A stretch of DNA of 64,000 nucleotides. Origin: Megascapheus bottae. Lineage: Eukaryota > Chordata > Mammalia > Rodentia > Geomyidae. The stretch spans positions 1,054,001-1,118,000 of the forward strand of contig JANJXV010000194.1 of assembly GCA_024803745.1 (NCBI GenBank), read 5' to 3'. The notes under the pieces were generated by a model. The model saw only the letters and a list, made by a program, of their open reading frames with translations, did no database searches and was not told the DNA's origin. Positions 36,545 to 47,464 of the stretch are shown piece after piece (the stretch's first letter is position 1; each line of letters starts with the position of its first letter). The position numbers and the translations under genes were made by a program.

Positions 36545-36795
36545 GCTATCTTCTTTTTTTTATTATTGATTCGTCATGTTGCTTGGACTTTGGGCCTGGA
36601 CTGTCCCTGACCTCTTCAGCTCAAGGCTAGCGCTCTTCCTCTACAGCTCCATTTTTGGTTTCTGGTAGTTAATTGGTGATGTAAGTCTCACAAACATATG
36701 TGTCCAGGCTGGCTTTGGGCTTTGAACCAAGATCCTCCAATCTCAGCCTCCATAGTAGGTAGAATTACACGCTTCATCCAGCAGTGCCTGACTGT
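36545..36795 (-). mobile_element. Composite SINE
   Basis: A T-rich tail complement is followed by 'tcttcagctcaaggctagcg', 'ttaattggtgatgtaagtct' and 'gtaggtagaattacacgctt'. Confidence 0.78.
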
Positions 36796-36915
36796 TTGAT
36801 GTCTCTGTCTCTGTCTCTCTGTCTGTCTGTCTCTGTCTGTCTGCCTGTCTGTCTCTCTGTCTCTCTGTCTCTCTCTCTGTCTCTGTCTCTCTCTCTGTCT
36901 CTCTCTCTCTCTCTG

Positions 36916-36982
<67 letters not shown>

Positions 36983-36983
36983 T
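36796..36983. repeat. (CT)n / (CTGT)n microsatellite at a SINE tail
   Basis: Mixed CTGT units on the left grade into pure CT on the right. It abuts the tail of the minus SINE starting at 36984. It is the third such pyrimidine tract found exactly at a SINE 3' end in this window. Confidence 0.95.
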
Positions 36984-37280
36984 TTGGTTGTAAGACTTTA
37001 ATTGTGCACCTGGGCAGTGTCCCTGGGCTCTTCAGCTCAAGGCTACAACCTTAAACACCTTGAGCCACAGTGTCACTTCTGGTTTTCTGCTGCTTAAGTG
37101 GAAGAAACAGTTTCATGCACTTTAGTGTCTGGCCTGGCTTTGAACTGTGATCCTCAGAACCCAACCTTCTGAGATCATTTCCAGCTTTTTTTTGGTGTAA
37201 GTGGTACAGGGTAATTGAACACAGGGCTTTGTGCATACTAGGCAAGCAAACTACCACTAGTGTGCACTCCAGCCTTAGAT
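36984..37280 (-). mobile_element. Composite SINE interrupted by ID-like SINE
   Basis: The tail 'gtccctgggctcttcagctc' and middle of a composite SINE are followed by the 'actaggcaagcaaactacca' end of another unit. The order suggests one inserted into or beside the other. Confidence 0.7.
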
Positions 37281-37289
37281 AAGGGCTTT

Positions 37290-37515
37290 CTTTTTCTTTT
37301 TCTTTTTTTCACTCATGGGGCTTGAACTCTGGGCCTGGATGTTTACCTTAAGCTCTTCAGCTCAAGGCAAGTGCTCTACCACTTGAGGCACATTGTCATT
37401 TTGAATTTTCTGGATTACTTGGAAATAAGATTCTCACAGATTTTTATGCCTGGGCCGTCTTTGAACCTCGATCCTCCAGGGTAGCTAGGATTACCAGGGT
37501 GAGCCACCAGTCACG
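37290..37515 (-). mobile_element. Composite SINE
   Basis: It contains 'tggggcttgaactctgggcc', 'tcttcagctcaaggcaagtg' and 'agggtagctaggattaccag'. Confidence 0.82.
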
Positions 37516-37524
37516 GGCATTAAA

Positions 37525-37680
37525 TTATTATTTTTTGCATGTCCTATGGCTTCAACTCATGGCCAGAGCACTGTCCTAGGGCTTGCTCAAGGATAGCACT
37601 TTACTTCAGCCAGCCAACTCCCGGTCCAAATAGGCCACTCTTGAAGCTAGAATTACAGAGATCTGCCATAATACTGGCAT
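37525..37680 (-). mobile_element. SINE remnants
   Basis: It shows 'cctatggcttcaactcatgg' and 'gcttgctcaaggatagcact', then a head-like 'gaagctagaattacagagat'. It is heavily decayed. Confidence 0.55.
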
Positions 37681-37779
37681 GTTGTTATCTAAGTATATAA
37701 TTTTTCTTCTATTTTTGATGGCTTTTCCTTAGTGTACATATTTCCTACATATTTTATGGAAAACTTCCTTCCCACTGGG

Positions 37780-37990
37780 GCCATAAGTTAAGCCTAGTGG
37801 AAGCGTTCTTGCCGAGCATGAATGAAGACCGAAGTTCAATTCCTCAGCACAACATTGATAAAAAAAGATAAAAGTGGTGCTGTGGCACATGTGATGGAAC
37901 TTGCGCCTTAAGAATAAACAAAAACAAAAACAAGGATCGTGCTCAGGTCCTGAGTCTAAGCCCAGTACTGGCAAAAAAAATTCTGCCCAA
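37780..37990 (+). mobile_element. ID-like SINE
   Basis: It contains 'gaagttcaattcctcagcac' (B-box-like), 'aaagtggtgctgtggcacat' and an A-rich tail at 37972-37980. Confidence 0.8.
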
Positions 37991-37994
37991 AGTA

Positions 37995-38160
37995 GACATT
38001 TAAACTTATTGTACTTTTCAAAAAATTTGTTGTTCAAGGTGATATACAAAGCGATTGCTGTTACATATGTAATGAGTACATTTCTTGTAAACACTGTTAC
38101 CCCCTCCCCCATTTTCTCTTTCCTTTCCCCCCAAGTCATAAATTTCATTTACAACAAATA
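37995..38160 (-). repeat. Shared repeat, possibly an old LINE 3' end
   Basis: It resembles 31360-31560: a word like 'gttacatatgtaatgagtac', then a C-rich pyrimidine tract 'taccccctcccccatttt'. Confidence 0.45.
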
Positions 38161-38454
38161 TATATGTATTTTCATTCCTGAAAAAAATAGTTTCAAATGT
38201 GTTCAAATAAATGATGTAGGTTGATATATTTATCAAAATGGATTACTTGAACTCTAAAATAAACATTCTAAGTAATTTTTCTCATAAAATTGTAGTAATG
38301 CTATAAAACTAATATAAAAGGAATTTTAGTTATTAATTTCTTATGTTTTACCTTTAACATTATTACACTAAGCATACTGTTTATGGTATTAATACAGACA
38401 GCATGAAATATGATTATGTAAAAAAATTAAATGATTAAAAATAGTAAGGTTGGG

Positions 38455-38505
38455 GGCTAGTAGTTTGGCTTGGTGGCACACACTCTGGACTGGCAAAAAA
38501 GAAGT
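38455..38505 (+). mobile_element. SINE with large internal deletion
   Basis: The first bases of an ID-like SINE ('gggggctagtagtttggctt') join directly to its last bases ('ctggactggcaaaaaa'). Confidence 0.6.
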
Positions 38506-38554
38506 AGGGTTAGATAAATCAGATTTATTTCCAAATGTGTGGAAAATGGTATGA

Positions 38555-38745
38555 TTTCTTGTTTGGCTAGTCCTGCGGCTTGAACTGAGGGACCAGGAAC
38601 TGTCCTTGGCCACATTTGTTCAAGGGTGGCACTCTGACACCTGAGCAACAGTGCCCCATCTGCTTTTTCTGTGTATGCAGTGTCGAGGAATTGAATCAAG
38701 GTCTTCTTGTATACTAGGCGAGCACTCTACAACTAGGCAACATTA
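38555..38745 (-). mobile_element. ID-like SINE
   Basis: On plus it shows 'tcctgcggcttgaactgagg' and 'tactaggcgagcactctaca'. The element is complete or nearly so. Confidence 0.8.
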
Positions 38746-38749
38746 AAAG

Positions 38750-39200
38750 CCAAAGTAGATTTTTGATGCTATTGTGGAATTTTAATTTTCTTAAATATTT
38801 GTACAAAGCACAATGGATATATAAACAGACTTGAACTCACAGAACAGAGTCCCACATAATATTACAGTTACTCTGGCACTTCTCCCGATTGACAAAACAC
38901 ATTTCCAGGCATCTGCTCTGTCCTTCAGCTTTGGTAGCTGACTTGTCTTTCCATGGAGGCCTGGCCTGTATTCCTGGTGATTCCATGCATTTCATATTTC
39001 CCTGTATATCCAGTAAGGTTGTCTTCTATGGGACCAGACCTGTCTGGTTTTTGGCCCACCCAGGACCTATGTGTCTGAGGTCTCACATTATAAGTGGAAA
39101 ATAAAACACAGTATAATAAGCACTGAAGAACTGCACACCATAATATTAACAATGAGAGTTTAATAGTTAGCAAAGTAAATACAATGAATACTTGACAAGA
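38750..39200. other. Intergenic, no feature seen
   Basis: The catalytic RasGEF domain of the RalGDS-like pseudogene should lie to this side if the gene were complete. I see no trace of it here or further left. Confidence 0.5.
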
Positions 39201-39201
39201 A

Positions 39202-41475
39202 TCATGAGAGCAAATAAAGAGACGTCTTTTTAGGAAGGGGACAGGGAAGCTCTAAATCCAGACTGGCCTCCAAGTTGCCTTCAGACAGTAATTCTACTTC
39301 CGAGTCCTCAGAAGGGTCTCCTTCCTCATGAGAAACAGAATGTCCTTCCTGAGTTAAGAGGGGGATGGATTCTGGTTTGTCGAATGGAGATTGAGTCTCT
39401 TTTAGTGAGATGGATGGGTCTGGATATTCTGTGAGGATGGATTCATTTTCCTCCAATGAATCCAGTATTGAGAGTACACTTGCTGCTTCCCATGGGGACA
39501 TTTTCCATGAGCCCAGCGTGTGCCCCTTCAGCTTGCACAATAAGTGGAGTGTTACTCTGACTCAGATGGACTGACTCTGGGTGGAGTGTGAAAGGAAACG
39601 GAAGGAAATCTGGCTGCTCTTTTTCTTCCTCCATAGTATCTGCAGGTTCAACTGTGTCACACATGGGGTTCAGAGCAAAAGGTATATCCATAGGACTCTA
39701 AACCTGTTTGGTAATTTCTACAGAAGGCCCATGCTTTCTGGAGTGCAGTGATGATTCTCAGTCTCCATCAGTCACCAGCTCCATTGGTGGGTTTTTCATC
39801 CGGAGTTCAGGATAAGCTCTTACACGATGACCCAAACCTAAGAATAGAAATAGGTACAGAGTGGACAGAGTGGACTCTGCAAGTTGAAGTGTCACTCAAC
39901 TTCCATGAGGATCTAATGGAGGAACCTGTAGAACTGGAGTTTGGACTGAACACTGAGGAGGTGTAGGGTCTTTCTAATGAGTGCTTATTCCAGAGTCCTT
40001 TCAGAGGACAGACATTACCTGGCTGACACCACCCATAAAGGGCATTTTGCCAAGCTCTGTAGAAGTAAGGGCCAACCAATATCTAGACCACATGGGATTC
40101 CTACTCACAGGTTCTGAGGCACCCACACCAGGACTTCTACTTTTTCTTGGTCTTACTGGTCACATATTCCTCCAGCTGGTCAAAAAGTTTGTGTTTAGAA
40201 GAGCAGGTCCAAAGCCGACATGTGGAGCCTCATATAGAGCTTGAGTTGTGTCAGGGTGTGGCAGTTCTTGAACTCGTAGAAATCACTCGGGTAGAAGTCC
40301 ATTCACATCGTATAGATGGAACACATGATGCTGTGGGCACATTCGGTACAAGGAAAGTGAGAGCCTTCTCTCTCCATCCTGAGCCTTTTACCAAAGCCCC
40401 TTTCTTGCAGGATTCTAATGCTGTGGCTGTCCTGCAGAGATGTGCACTTATGTGCTGGGAGGGGGGTAAGAGACAATCGAGAACAGGATGACTTTTACAC
40501 CCCACTTCCAGAAGCTTCTGAGAGAGGCCTCTATGCATCTGTCCAAAGTAAACGCACCTTAAATTAACTAAGTAAATGCTCTAAATAAATCAATAAGTGA
40601 ATGCTCTAAATAAAGAACTAAATGCTCATTCCTCTAATCTTAGCCACCCAGCAGGCTGAGCTCTGAAGATCACAGTGGAAAGCCAGTCTAGTCAGTAAAA
40701 GTCTAAAGGCACTTGTCTTCAATTAGGCAGCAAAAAGCCAGAACTTGACCTATGACTCAAATGGTACAGTGCTAATTTTTGAACACCAAAGGGATGGCAT
40801 TTAGACCTGGGTTCAGGTTCAAGTGGCAGCACTGGACCACACATCAAAATGTAAATGCTTTCAGGTTCTAACAGGCAAAGCTCTCACAATCCCTCCCTGA
40901 TGGCTCAAAAGTGATTCAGCCCCCAGCTTTTCCTCTGACTCCAGTATTTCACAGGCCTCCGCCATTAGTACTGACACCTCATTTCTTACTGGGAAATGGG
41001 ATTTCCTAGGATGTCACCTAGGTGAGGGCTGCAGTTGGGAGCCACTTACTCATGCCTGAAATCCAACTTCTCAGTAAGCACACTGTTGAGACTCCAGTAG
41101 CTTGTGAGGGAAATGAAATGGCATGGTGTCCCAGTCATAATGAAGTAGTTTGTGCACTTGTATCATGCTTAGCTCCCCTGTGAACACCCCAGTGAACCAA
41201 ACAGGCTCAGAGAGGAGCCAAGTATTCCAAGGCTTGGCCAGGAGTGGTGAGCAAACCTGGGTTTGGAGGGGGAACACTCACTTTTTCAAGAGAATTTCCA
41301 GCAACTACTACATTGTCCTCCACTATTTGAAATTGTGCAGGAAGTTTCCCACATAAAAGAGATCACCTTTCTGGTAGGCAGGGATCAGCTTTGTCAGCAG
41401 CATCTCCAACAGGCCTTCCTCCAGGATCCATAGGTTACAAGGCTCATTCAGAGTCTGAGCTGACTTACCATCACA
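39202..41475 (-). pseudogene. RalGDS-like pseudogene, REM domain and linker exons
   Basis: RalGDS-type proteins switch on Ral GTPases. They have an N-terminal REM domain, an acidic linker and a RasGEF domain. A likely exon at 41282-41475 (acceptor CCAATACAG, donor AAAAA|GTGAGTG) reads LNEPCNLWILEEGLLEMLL then LIPAYQKGDLFYVGNFLHNF, matching the REM start pattern (ETC..GTLEKLVEHLVPAF..DLSYV..FL). It is followed by two in-frame stops before LLEILLKK. A second REM part at about 40160-40400 reads FYPSDFYEFKNCHTLTQLKL then YMRLHM, like the EDF..PP....L..L..Y...NMPGSDL stretch, also with stops and a frame change. The Glu/Ser/Pro-rich frames at 39202-39691 fit the linker. A SINE sits at 40620-40850. 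The RasGEF domain is absent. Confidence 0.7.
40620..40850 (+). mobile_element. Decayed composite SINE in RalGDS-like pseudogene
   Basis: The head 'cctctaatcttagccaccca' is followed by 'cttgtcttcaattaggcagc' and tail remnants. It lies between the two REM-coding parts. Confidence 0.65.
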
Positions 41476-41659
41476 CTGTATTGGCAAAACAGTGGATATT
41501 TCAAACGTAGGAATGGGACCACACTTCACACTGAGGAATTGGTATAGAGTAGATTGGAAATGACACACTCTAATCTCAGTATAGTCACTTGAAAGCACAC
41601 AAGAAGGTTGTAGTTTGTGGGCAGGATGATGGGTTCAAATAGGTTTCCTCTCAATATAC

Positions 41660-41827
41660 CTCATCTGAGTTGCCCTGGAGTTTCCTGGCTTTCTTCCTAG
41701 AGAAATGCCTGATATACTGGAATTTTGTCTTGGCCCTGATCCAGCATCTACTTCTTCAAGTGAGACATCCATATCTCTCATGCCTGAGATCCGAGCCTCC
41801 TGACCTTTGGCAACAGCACAGCAACAT
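41660..41827 (-). pseudogene. RalGDS-like first exon (isolated copy)
   Basis: From ATG at 41827 the frame reads MLLCCCQRSGGSDLRH..YGCLT, one TGA stop, then CWIRAKTKFQYIRHFSRKKA, up to a donor-like GATGAG|GTATAT at 41659. The Cys-rich start and basic Trp-containing stretch fit the N-terminus known for RalGDS-like proteins. The REM exon follows after about 180 bp (41475), which supports the identity. Here the codon that is TAG in all array copies is TGG, while its own TGA is private, so the two lineages died separately. Confidence 0.55.
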
Positions 41828-42224
41828 CTTTCTTCCTCCTGAGCCACAGGCCAAGGGAGCTGACTTGAGCTGGTTGTCACATACAGTGGCTTGGTTACCA
41901 GGGTTCCATATTCTGTTCCATTGTGAGGGAGGTAGGGTCACATTTCAAGGCCAAATGACCAAAGCTCTGTGCTCACAGAAGACCTCCTCAAAGACATACT
42001 GGAGGCTGAATCTCCCTTCCCACCTCACATATGGATGTAGTAAACAGCACACCTTTTTGTTCAAATCCCAAGTCATTAACTATGTGTAAGTGCTAGCCTG
42101 GTCTCAGGCTCAAGGAGCCTTTCTTAGGTAAGATCCAAACTTAACTGTCACTATTCCCCTTAGACTTCACAAGACATTTTGCTTCACAGTGCCTTCTCAG
42201 CTTGCATTTTGCCTCTTGCACCTT

Positions 42225-42395
42225 TTTTTGCTAGTCCTGGGACTTGACCTCAGAGCCTGACCATTGTTCTTAGGCTTTCTTTAGGCTATAGCTGTCCCAC
42301 CAAGCCACAGCACCACTTCCAGAGTTTTCTATGTATATGGTACTGCAGAATCAAACCGGACTCTTTTTGTGTGGTAGCCAAGCACTCTACAAATA
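42225..42395 (-). mobile_element. ID-like SINE, orthologous to the plus SINE of the array spacers
   Basis: On plus, 'agtcctgggacttgacctca' is followed by 'ctgtcccaccaagccacagc'. Same insertion as 11645-11835, seen here inverted. Confidence 0.82.
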
Positions 42396-42644
42396 GATGA
42401 AAGACCCAGGCCATCTTGCACATATTTTTCACTTCAATCTACTAGGACGTTGTTAGGTTTCTGTATCCTAATCTATTTTTCTTCCTGATGAATATCTGTG
42501 CTGTCATCTGTAAAAATGCAAGTGGGAAAATCACAGAAGCATTGGTGACATAAAAAAAGTCTTACAGACAAAGATAAGTGTTCATTCTTTGTAGGAGAAA
42601 GGATATTTTGATATGATGATGATGACTATTTATAAATACTTAAT

Positions 42645-42850
42645 CGGGGTTTAGACTTTGGCCCAGTGGTAGAGTGCTTGCCTAGCATCCATGAAGATCT
42701 AGGTTTGAGTCCTTAATATCACACAGATATAAAAATCCATATGGCAATGTGGCTCAAGTGGCAGAGGGCTAGACTTGGGAAAAGCCAAGAGCAGTGCTCA
42801 GGCCCTGAGTTCAAGCCCCAGAAAAAACAAAAGAAAAGAAAAGAAAAGAA
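42645..42850 (+). mobile_element. ID-like SINE, orthologous to the minus SINE of the array spacers
   Basis: It contains 'agtgcttgcctagcatccat', 'caatgtggctcaagtggcag' and a tail that has become an AAAAG repeat at 42828-42850. Confidence 0.85.
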
Positions 42851-42955
42851 ATGTGCTTTTTACAAGTTATTCACTCACAGCATTTGCCTCTGAATTCTTC
42901 GCTTCTGCATCTTGTGACTTATCCCTTTCCCTCAATGTAGACAAGAAAAACAGAT

Positions 42956-43890
42956 TTTATTACTTGCTATCCTGTTGTCCAATCTTTGGATATTAATTCA
43001 AAATACAATATTGCCTGAGATATTGTGTGTGTGCATGTGTGTGTGTATCTGCCAATGTGTGCATGCACACATGTGTACAGGGTTTAGGGCTTACTCATAG
43101 GGCCTGTGTGATAACCCTCAGCATCTTTTCCTCAAAGGTATTGGTCTTTCACTTGTAGCTTATTATAGCTAATTGGAGTTGAGAGATTCACTCAATTTCT
43201 TGCCCTGTGCATTGGAACCCAGTGCTGGGTTCTCATATTGTTAATTGTAGCTATAGAGAAGCCTGAGGTCTGGGGATCCTCGTTAGAATCCAGCCCCTGA
43301 AAGAAAGTCACTGATAGAAATCTTTATCTTCAGTTAAGCACGAATAAATAAGGCAAAAGTGGAACTGTGGCTCAGTTCCTCTTGTAGCAGCCATGAGAAA
43401 ATTAGTAATTGGCAGCACCTGGTCCCTGAGAGAAATCCTTAGCAATGGTTCAAAAAAAGAAAGAAAATAATGAAAAAAATTAAAACTTGCTGAGGAATCC
43501 ATAAGGATAAACGTGCCTGTGAATAATCTTGTCATTTCAGATTCCCTCAAGAGCTTATGTCTCTCTATATTTTTTTCAAGTTTTTTTAAAGATATTTACA
43601 TATTTTCTATCTTTCTTAAACAGAGATAGCCATCCACAAAACACAAACACAAACTCTCACACAGTATACCACCCACCCATAAGTGTCTGGCTATGTATAT
43701 ATGTATAGTCATATGTATTGATCTGTCTCTCTATACTAATATATTAATGCATAAACATATGTATTTAGACAAACAGGAAACATACATAGATAGGTCTCAG
43801 GCATTTCCAGATTTTGTGCAAGTCTTCTGAGTGCAACTTACCATTGTATTGTTTGTCAAGATAGAGTCCCTCTAACTTTTGGCCAGCTTC
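42956..43890. other. Intergenic with one worn SINE
   Basis: A short TG-rich tract lies at 43021-43060. An old plus-strand composite SINE is visible at about 43250-43440 ('gaggtctggggatcctcgtt' and 'aaaagtggaactgtggctca'). Nothing else is recognised. Confidence 0.5.
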
Positions 43891-43894
43891 TTGT

Positions 43895-44100
43895 CCTTTG
43901 ATACTTTTTTCTGCCAGTCCTCGGTTTTGAACGCTAGGCCTGGATGCTGTCACTGAGCTTGAGCTTCTTGCATTCAGTAGTTTATTGCAGATAAGAGTCT
44001 CATGGAGTTTCTGTCCTGGGCTGGCTTTGAATTGTGATCCTCAGATCTCAAACTCCTGAGTAGCTAGGATGACAGTCTTGAGCTACCAGTACCTGGTTCC
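43895..44100 (-). mobile_element. Composite SINE
   Basis: It contains 'agataagagtctcatggagt', 'cctgagtagctaggatgaca' and 'taccagtacctggt' on plus. Part of the tail region is duplicated or decayed near 43950. Confidence 0.78.
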
Positions 44101-44749
44101 TTTGCCTCTTTTACCCTTTTTTTGGCCCCACCACAGGCATGGTATCTAACTTCCTATGTTCTCTCCACCTTCCCCCAGACAGGGGTCTGACAGATGCTTT
44201 CCACCCACTTATTCATGTCCTCCTCTGTATTGGCTGACAGCTAAGACATGCACTCACTTGTCTGGATGCCAAACACAAAGCCATGTGATTGTTTCTCAGT
44301 CTGGAACATCCTATCAGATTTATAGCACCACAGAGGGTCAGGTTGATGCTCCTCCAGGGCTTCTTAAATTGTTCTCATATTAATCCACAACACGTTTGTC
44401 ATCACTTGTCCAGCTAATTCATGGACTAAAGCAGCATTCCCTACAAACTTAGATCCCAATACCATGAGGACACTCAAGGGTGCATTAGGAGTGTGACCTG
44501 CAGGTGGATGTGAGCCTGTCTAAGTTGGAGGGGATTTCTCCACCACAGGAAATGGAATACAAATTTAGAATCTGCTTTCATGAGGTGACAATCTCTGGCA
44601 GATGTTCTTATCAAATGTGGCACTGCCTACTTCCAGCTTAAAACATGGGTTGATGACCCAGCATAACAGAGAATGTATTCACCCCGGCCCAACACATAGG
44701 CTGGGACCCTGAACTTTCAGGTAGCATTTGGCTTTGAAGGTCATGAGAT

Positions 44750-45450
44750 CTTAGTCTATAAATGATGAGCCCCCTCCCATGAGGCATAGCAAACGGAGCC
44801 AAAGTGCAACCCAGTTAAGCACCAGATCAAGCTTCCCTTCTACAGTAGGGTATGGTTTGAAAACTGTGCATAGCTTCTGTTTGAAGCCAGTCCAGAAAGG
44901 AAAGTCCATGTAACTCTCATTTCCAGTTAACTGCCAAGAAAAAGCCAAAGATAGAGATGAAACTCAAGAGAGCTAGAGAGCCATCTGAAAAGAATGGTTA
45001 CACCCTGCAACATCCTCATTATCTGATCTTGAAAACATCTCTGCGTGCATCCCAGCATGCAGCCAGCATCTGGGATTGACAGTGACCCCTGCGCCCATTG
45101 GCAATCTGCACTGTCTCTGACATCTGTAATGTGAACCTCATTCTGTTGGGTTTGTGAAGCGGTGTCAACCCTGCAGAAGCAACCAACTGTGCCCTAACTC
45201 CCACTGTCCCCTGGGGCCCCTAGCATTCCCCCATCTGCACCCCTCCTGTGGCTTCTGATCCTATGGAGCCCTCCTGCCCTGTCCAACACTCACATGAAGT
45301 GCATATTTCTTCTCCTGGGGCAACTTCTCCACAGAGAGTACATGACATGCCCACTCTCCAGGCACGGGGAGATCCTGCCAAAGTAGCAAATCAGTGATAA
45401 GGACATAAAGTGATGAATAGAATTTTAGATCCTGATGGTAGACAGTCTGC
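44750..45450 (-). other. Exon-like blocks of an unrecognised gene
   Basis: Three minus-strand blocks have splice-like edges: about 45291-45376 (acceptor TTGGCAG, donor CAT|GTGAGTG; reads DLPVPGEWACHVLSVEKLPQ), about 45080-45175 (acceptor TTCTGCAG; reads KPNRMRFTLQMSETVQIANG) and about 44830-44935 (acceptor TTTTCTTGGCAG; reads ESYMDFPFWTGFKQKLCTVF). They are richer in GC than their surroundings and lie about 100-200 bp apart. I do not recognise the family. They could be exons of a decayed gene upstream of the RalGDS-like pseudogene, or chance. Confidence 0.3.
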
Positions 45451-45894
45451 AAAATCCAAGCGAGAATGGAATTGGAGGGGACCAGCGATCAGGATGTGGG
45501 CATGGAGCTTCCCTGCCAAGGGGGTGGGGGAAGTCACAGGCTGGGGGATGCACAGGATGATCCATGGGCCCTGTGCAGCTACTGGGTCACCCCCTTCTGC
45601 ATCTCAGCCTTTGGCTTTGAGCTCTGTGATCATCAAGATGTGCACAGTCTGTACTCTGGCTGGCAGAAGAAAGGACCCTGGGAAGACAATTGTAGACCCT
45701 TTGTGAGTGTAGGAAGGGTTAGGCTGGACACCCAGTCCAAGAGGAGCTAAAACTGGAGTCGAGGGGTGTGCAAGGAGTCGGTGTGAGGGTTGTGGGCAGT
45801 CACAGTCACAGCAGATGTGGCTCTGTCTGTGGGGTGAGTGCCTCCCTGCAGGCACAGAACTGGACATATCAGAGATCCACATGAAAAGGAAAAG

Positions 45895-46012
45895 CTGGAA
45901 ATGGCACTATGGTTCAAATGGTAGAGCATCAACCTTGAGCAAAAGAGCTCAGGGACAGTACCCAGGACCTGAGTTCAAGCCTCATGACTGTAAAAGAAAA
46001 AGAACCAGGACT
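45895..46012 (+). mobile_element. ID-like SINE tail
   Basis: It contains 'ggaaatggcactatggttca' and 'aagagctcagggacagtacc', ending in an A-rich run. Confidence 0.75.
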
Positions 46013-47230
46013 ATGAGATGGAACCTGGTACTCTCTTGGTCTAATCAGACACAAGAAGAGGCCGGGATAGGCTGTGGAAAAACACAGAGAACATCTTCCC
46101 CCAGCTCATCCTGTCCTGCATGCAGGGACAGCCATGTAACTAGGGCTACGGTGAGATCATCTTCACCCCTGTGCTGCCATCTGAATTGTAGGCCTCTGTC
46201 CTGGCATGGGGTGTCCTGATGGCTGAGCAGGTGCCCTAACCCTAGATGGAGAGCAGCCACTGACTGTGGTAGCTAAGGAGAGATCTGTTCCATAGCTATC
46301 AGGCCACCCAGCATGGGAGCCATAACCACCCCTCACCCAGGTAGAGGCCAATGGTTCTCCAGGTGCTACTAACATTGCCCCACCCCTAGCTCTGGGTACA
46401 CGTGACATTCCCTCCACAAGGAGCAGGACTAAGTGAAGGATCAGGAAGCTGCCTATGGGCTTCAGATGATGGCCAGGCTGGCACTACAGATGGCCTCACT
46501 CTGTCACCACCTTCCCCTGCCTCCATCATTCCTCCATCATGCCTCTCTACCTCCCACCGATTAACCTTGGAAACCAATGAACTGGGCTCTCATCATTCCT
46601 CTCATCTCTTCACCCACCTTGCCATGCGTCCATCCCTCTGTCACTTCCACCCCACACACATCCCACCACCAGCCACCCTCTAGCTTATGAGGATCTCAGA
46701 GGAAGCTCTTGGTGAAGGGCTTGTGACCACAAAACAGTTACTATCACCCGTTGCGGCCTGATCCACCACAGAATAAGAACAGCCAAGCAGGCACACACTG
46801 CAGCAGAGTTGCTTTGCTGCCACTCTGATTTCTTCATGGCCAGGACTTGGCTCTCCTCAGCCTCTCAGCTCAGTAACCAGAACATTGTGCTTTCACAGAG
46901 CCATGGCTTCCAGTCTCCATGGACACAATGACATCAAGGTGATGCCAACTTCCCCATCTCTATATACTTCTAACTATGGGATGGGAGCTGAGGTTCTCTT
47001 CTGTCACTCCATCCGCTAAGAGGCTCATGCAGATTTCTATCCTTTGCTCATCATGGTGACTCTTTGGTTAACAAGTCACTGCTTGGCTTCCAGTTCACCA
47101 CATATAGAACCCATACTCCAACACTTTTCTTAGAAGGACTGATGACTTTTAAATATTCTCTAGTTTTAAATTTCTAGTTCCTTCTCTCTTTCATTTATAT
47201 ATTTCCCTTCCTCACATCCTTCTCTTTTTT
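46013..47230. other. GC-richer intergenic stretch, no feature recognised
   Basis: Short open frames occur on both strands, but I see no conserved motif, CpG cluster or repeat. It has no counterpart elsewhere in the window. Confidence 0.45.
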
Positions 47231-47234
47231 ACCT

Positions 47235-47460
47235 TCCTTCTTTCATTCCTGGCCTTGAACTCAAAACCCGGAGCTTTTTCTTAGCTGTTCTTTGCTCAAG
47301 GTAGCACTCTAGCTCTTGAGCCACAGCTCTACTTCAATCTTTGTTCTTGCTCTAAACTGGGAGTATGAGTCTCATGCATTTTTCCCTTTGCTGGGTTGGT
47401 TTTAAACCACAATACTAAGATCAGGATCCTGAATATGCCTCGGATTACAGGTATTATCTA
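47235..47460 (-). mobile_element. Decayed composite SINE
   Basis: It shows 'cctggccttgaactcaaaac', 'ctcttgagccacagctctac' and the head end 'cctcggattacaggta'. Confidence 0.68.
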
Positions 47461-47464
47461 ATCA

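Larger units (their letters stand above)
41603..42955 (-). repeat. L1-free, inverted copy of the array spacer
   Basis: Read on the minus strand this 1353-bp block matches spacers 1-4 along its length, with clear divergence. It holds the same first exon, the same two ID-like SINEs in the same places and a short TGATGATGATGA remnant in place of the triplet repeat. The match stops at CAGAT (42955) and at AGAAGG (41603), the very points where L1s flank the spacers in the array. Here the sequence continues into REM exons on one side and plain intergenic DNA on the other. It is therefore a paralogue of the locus before L1 insertion. Confidence 0.85.

Noticed and set aside
45410..45750. Overlapping plus-strand frames of 94-98 codons
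   Set aside because: Two frames are equally open over the same GC-rich stretch, with no motif and no codon signal that I could see.
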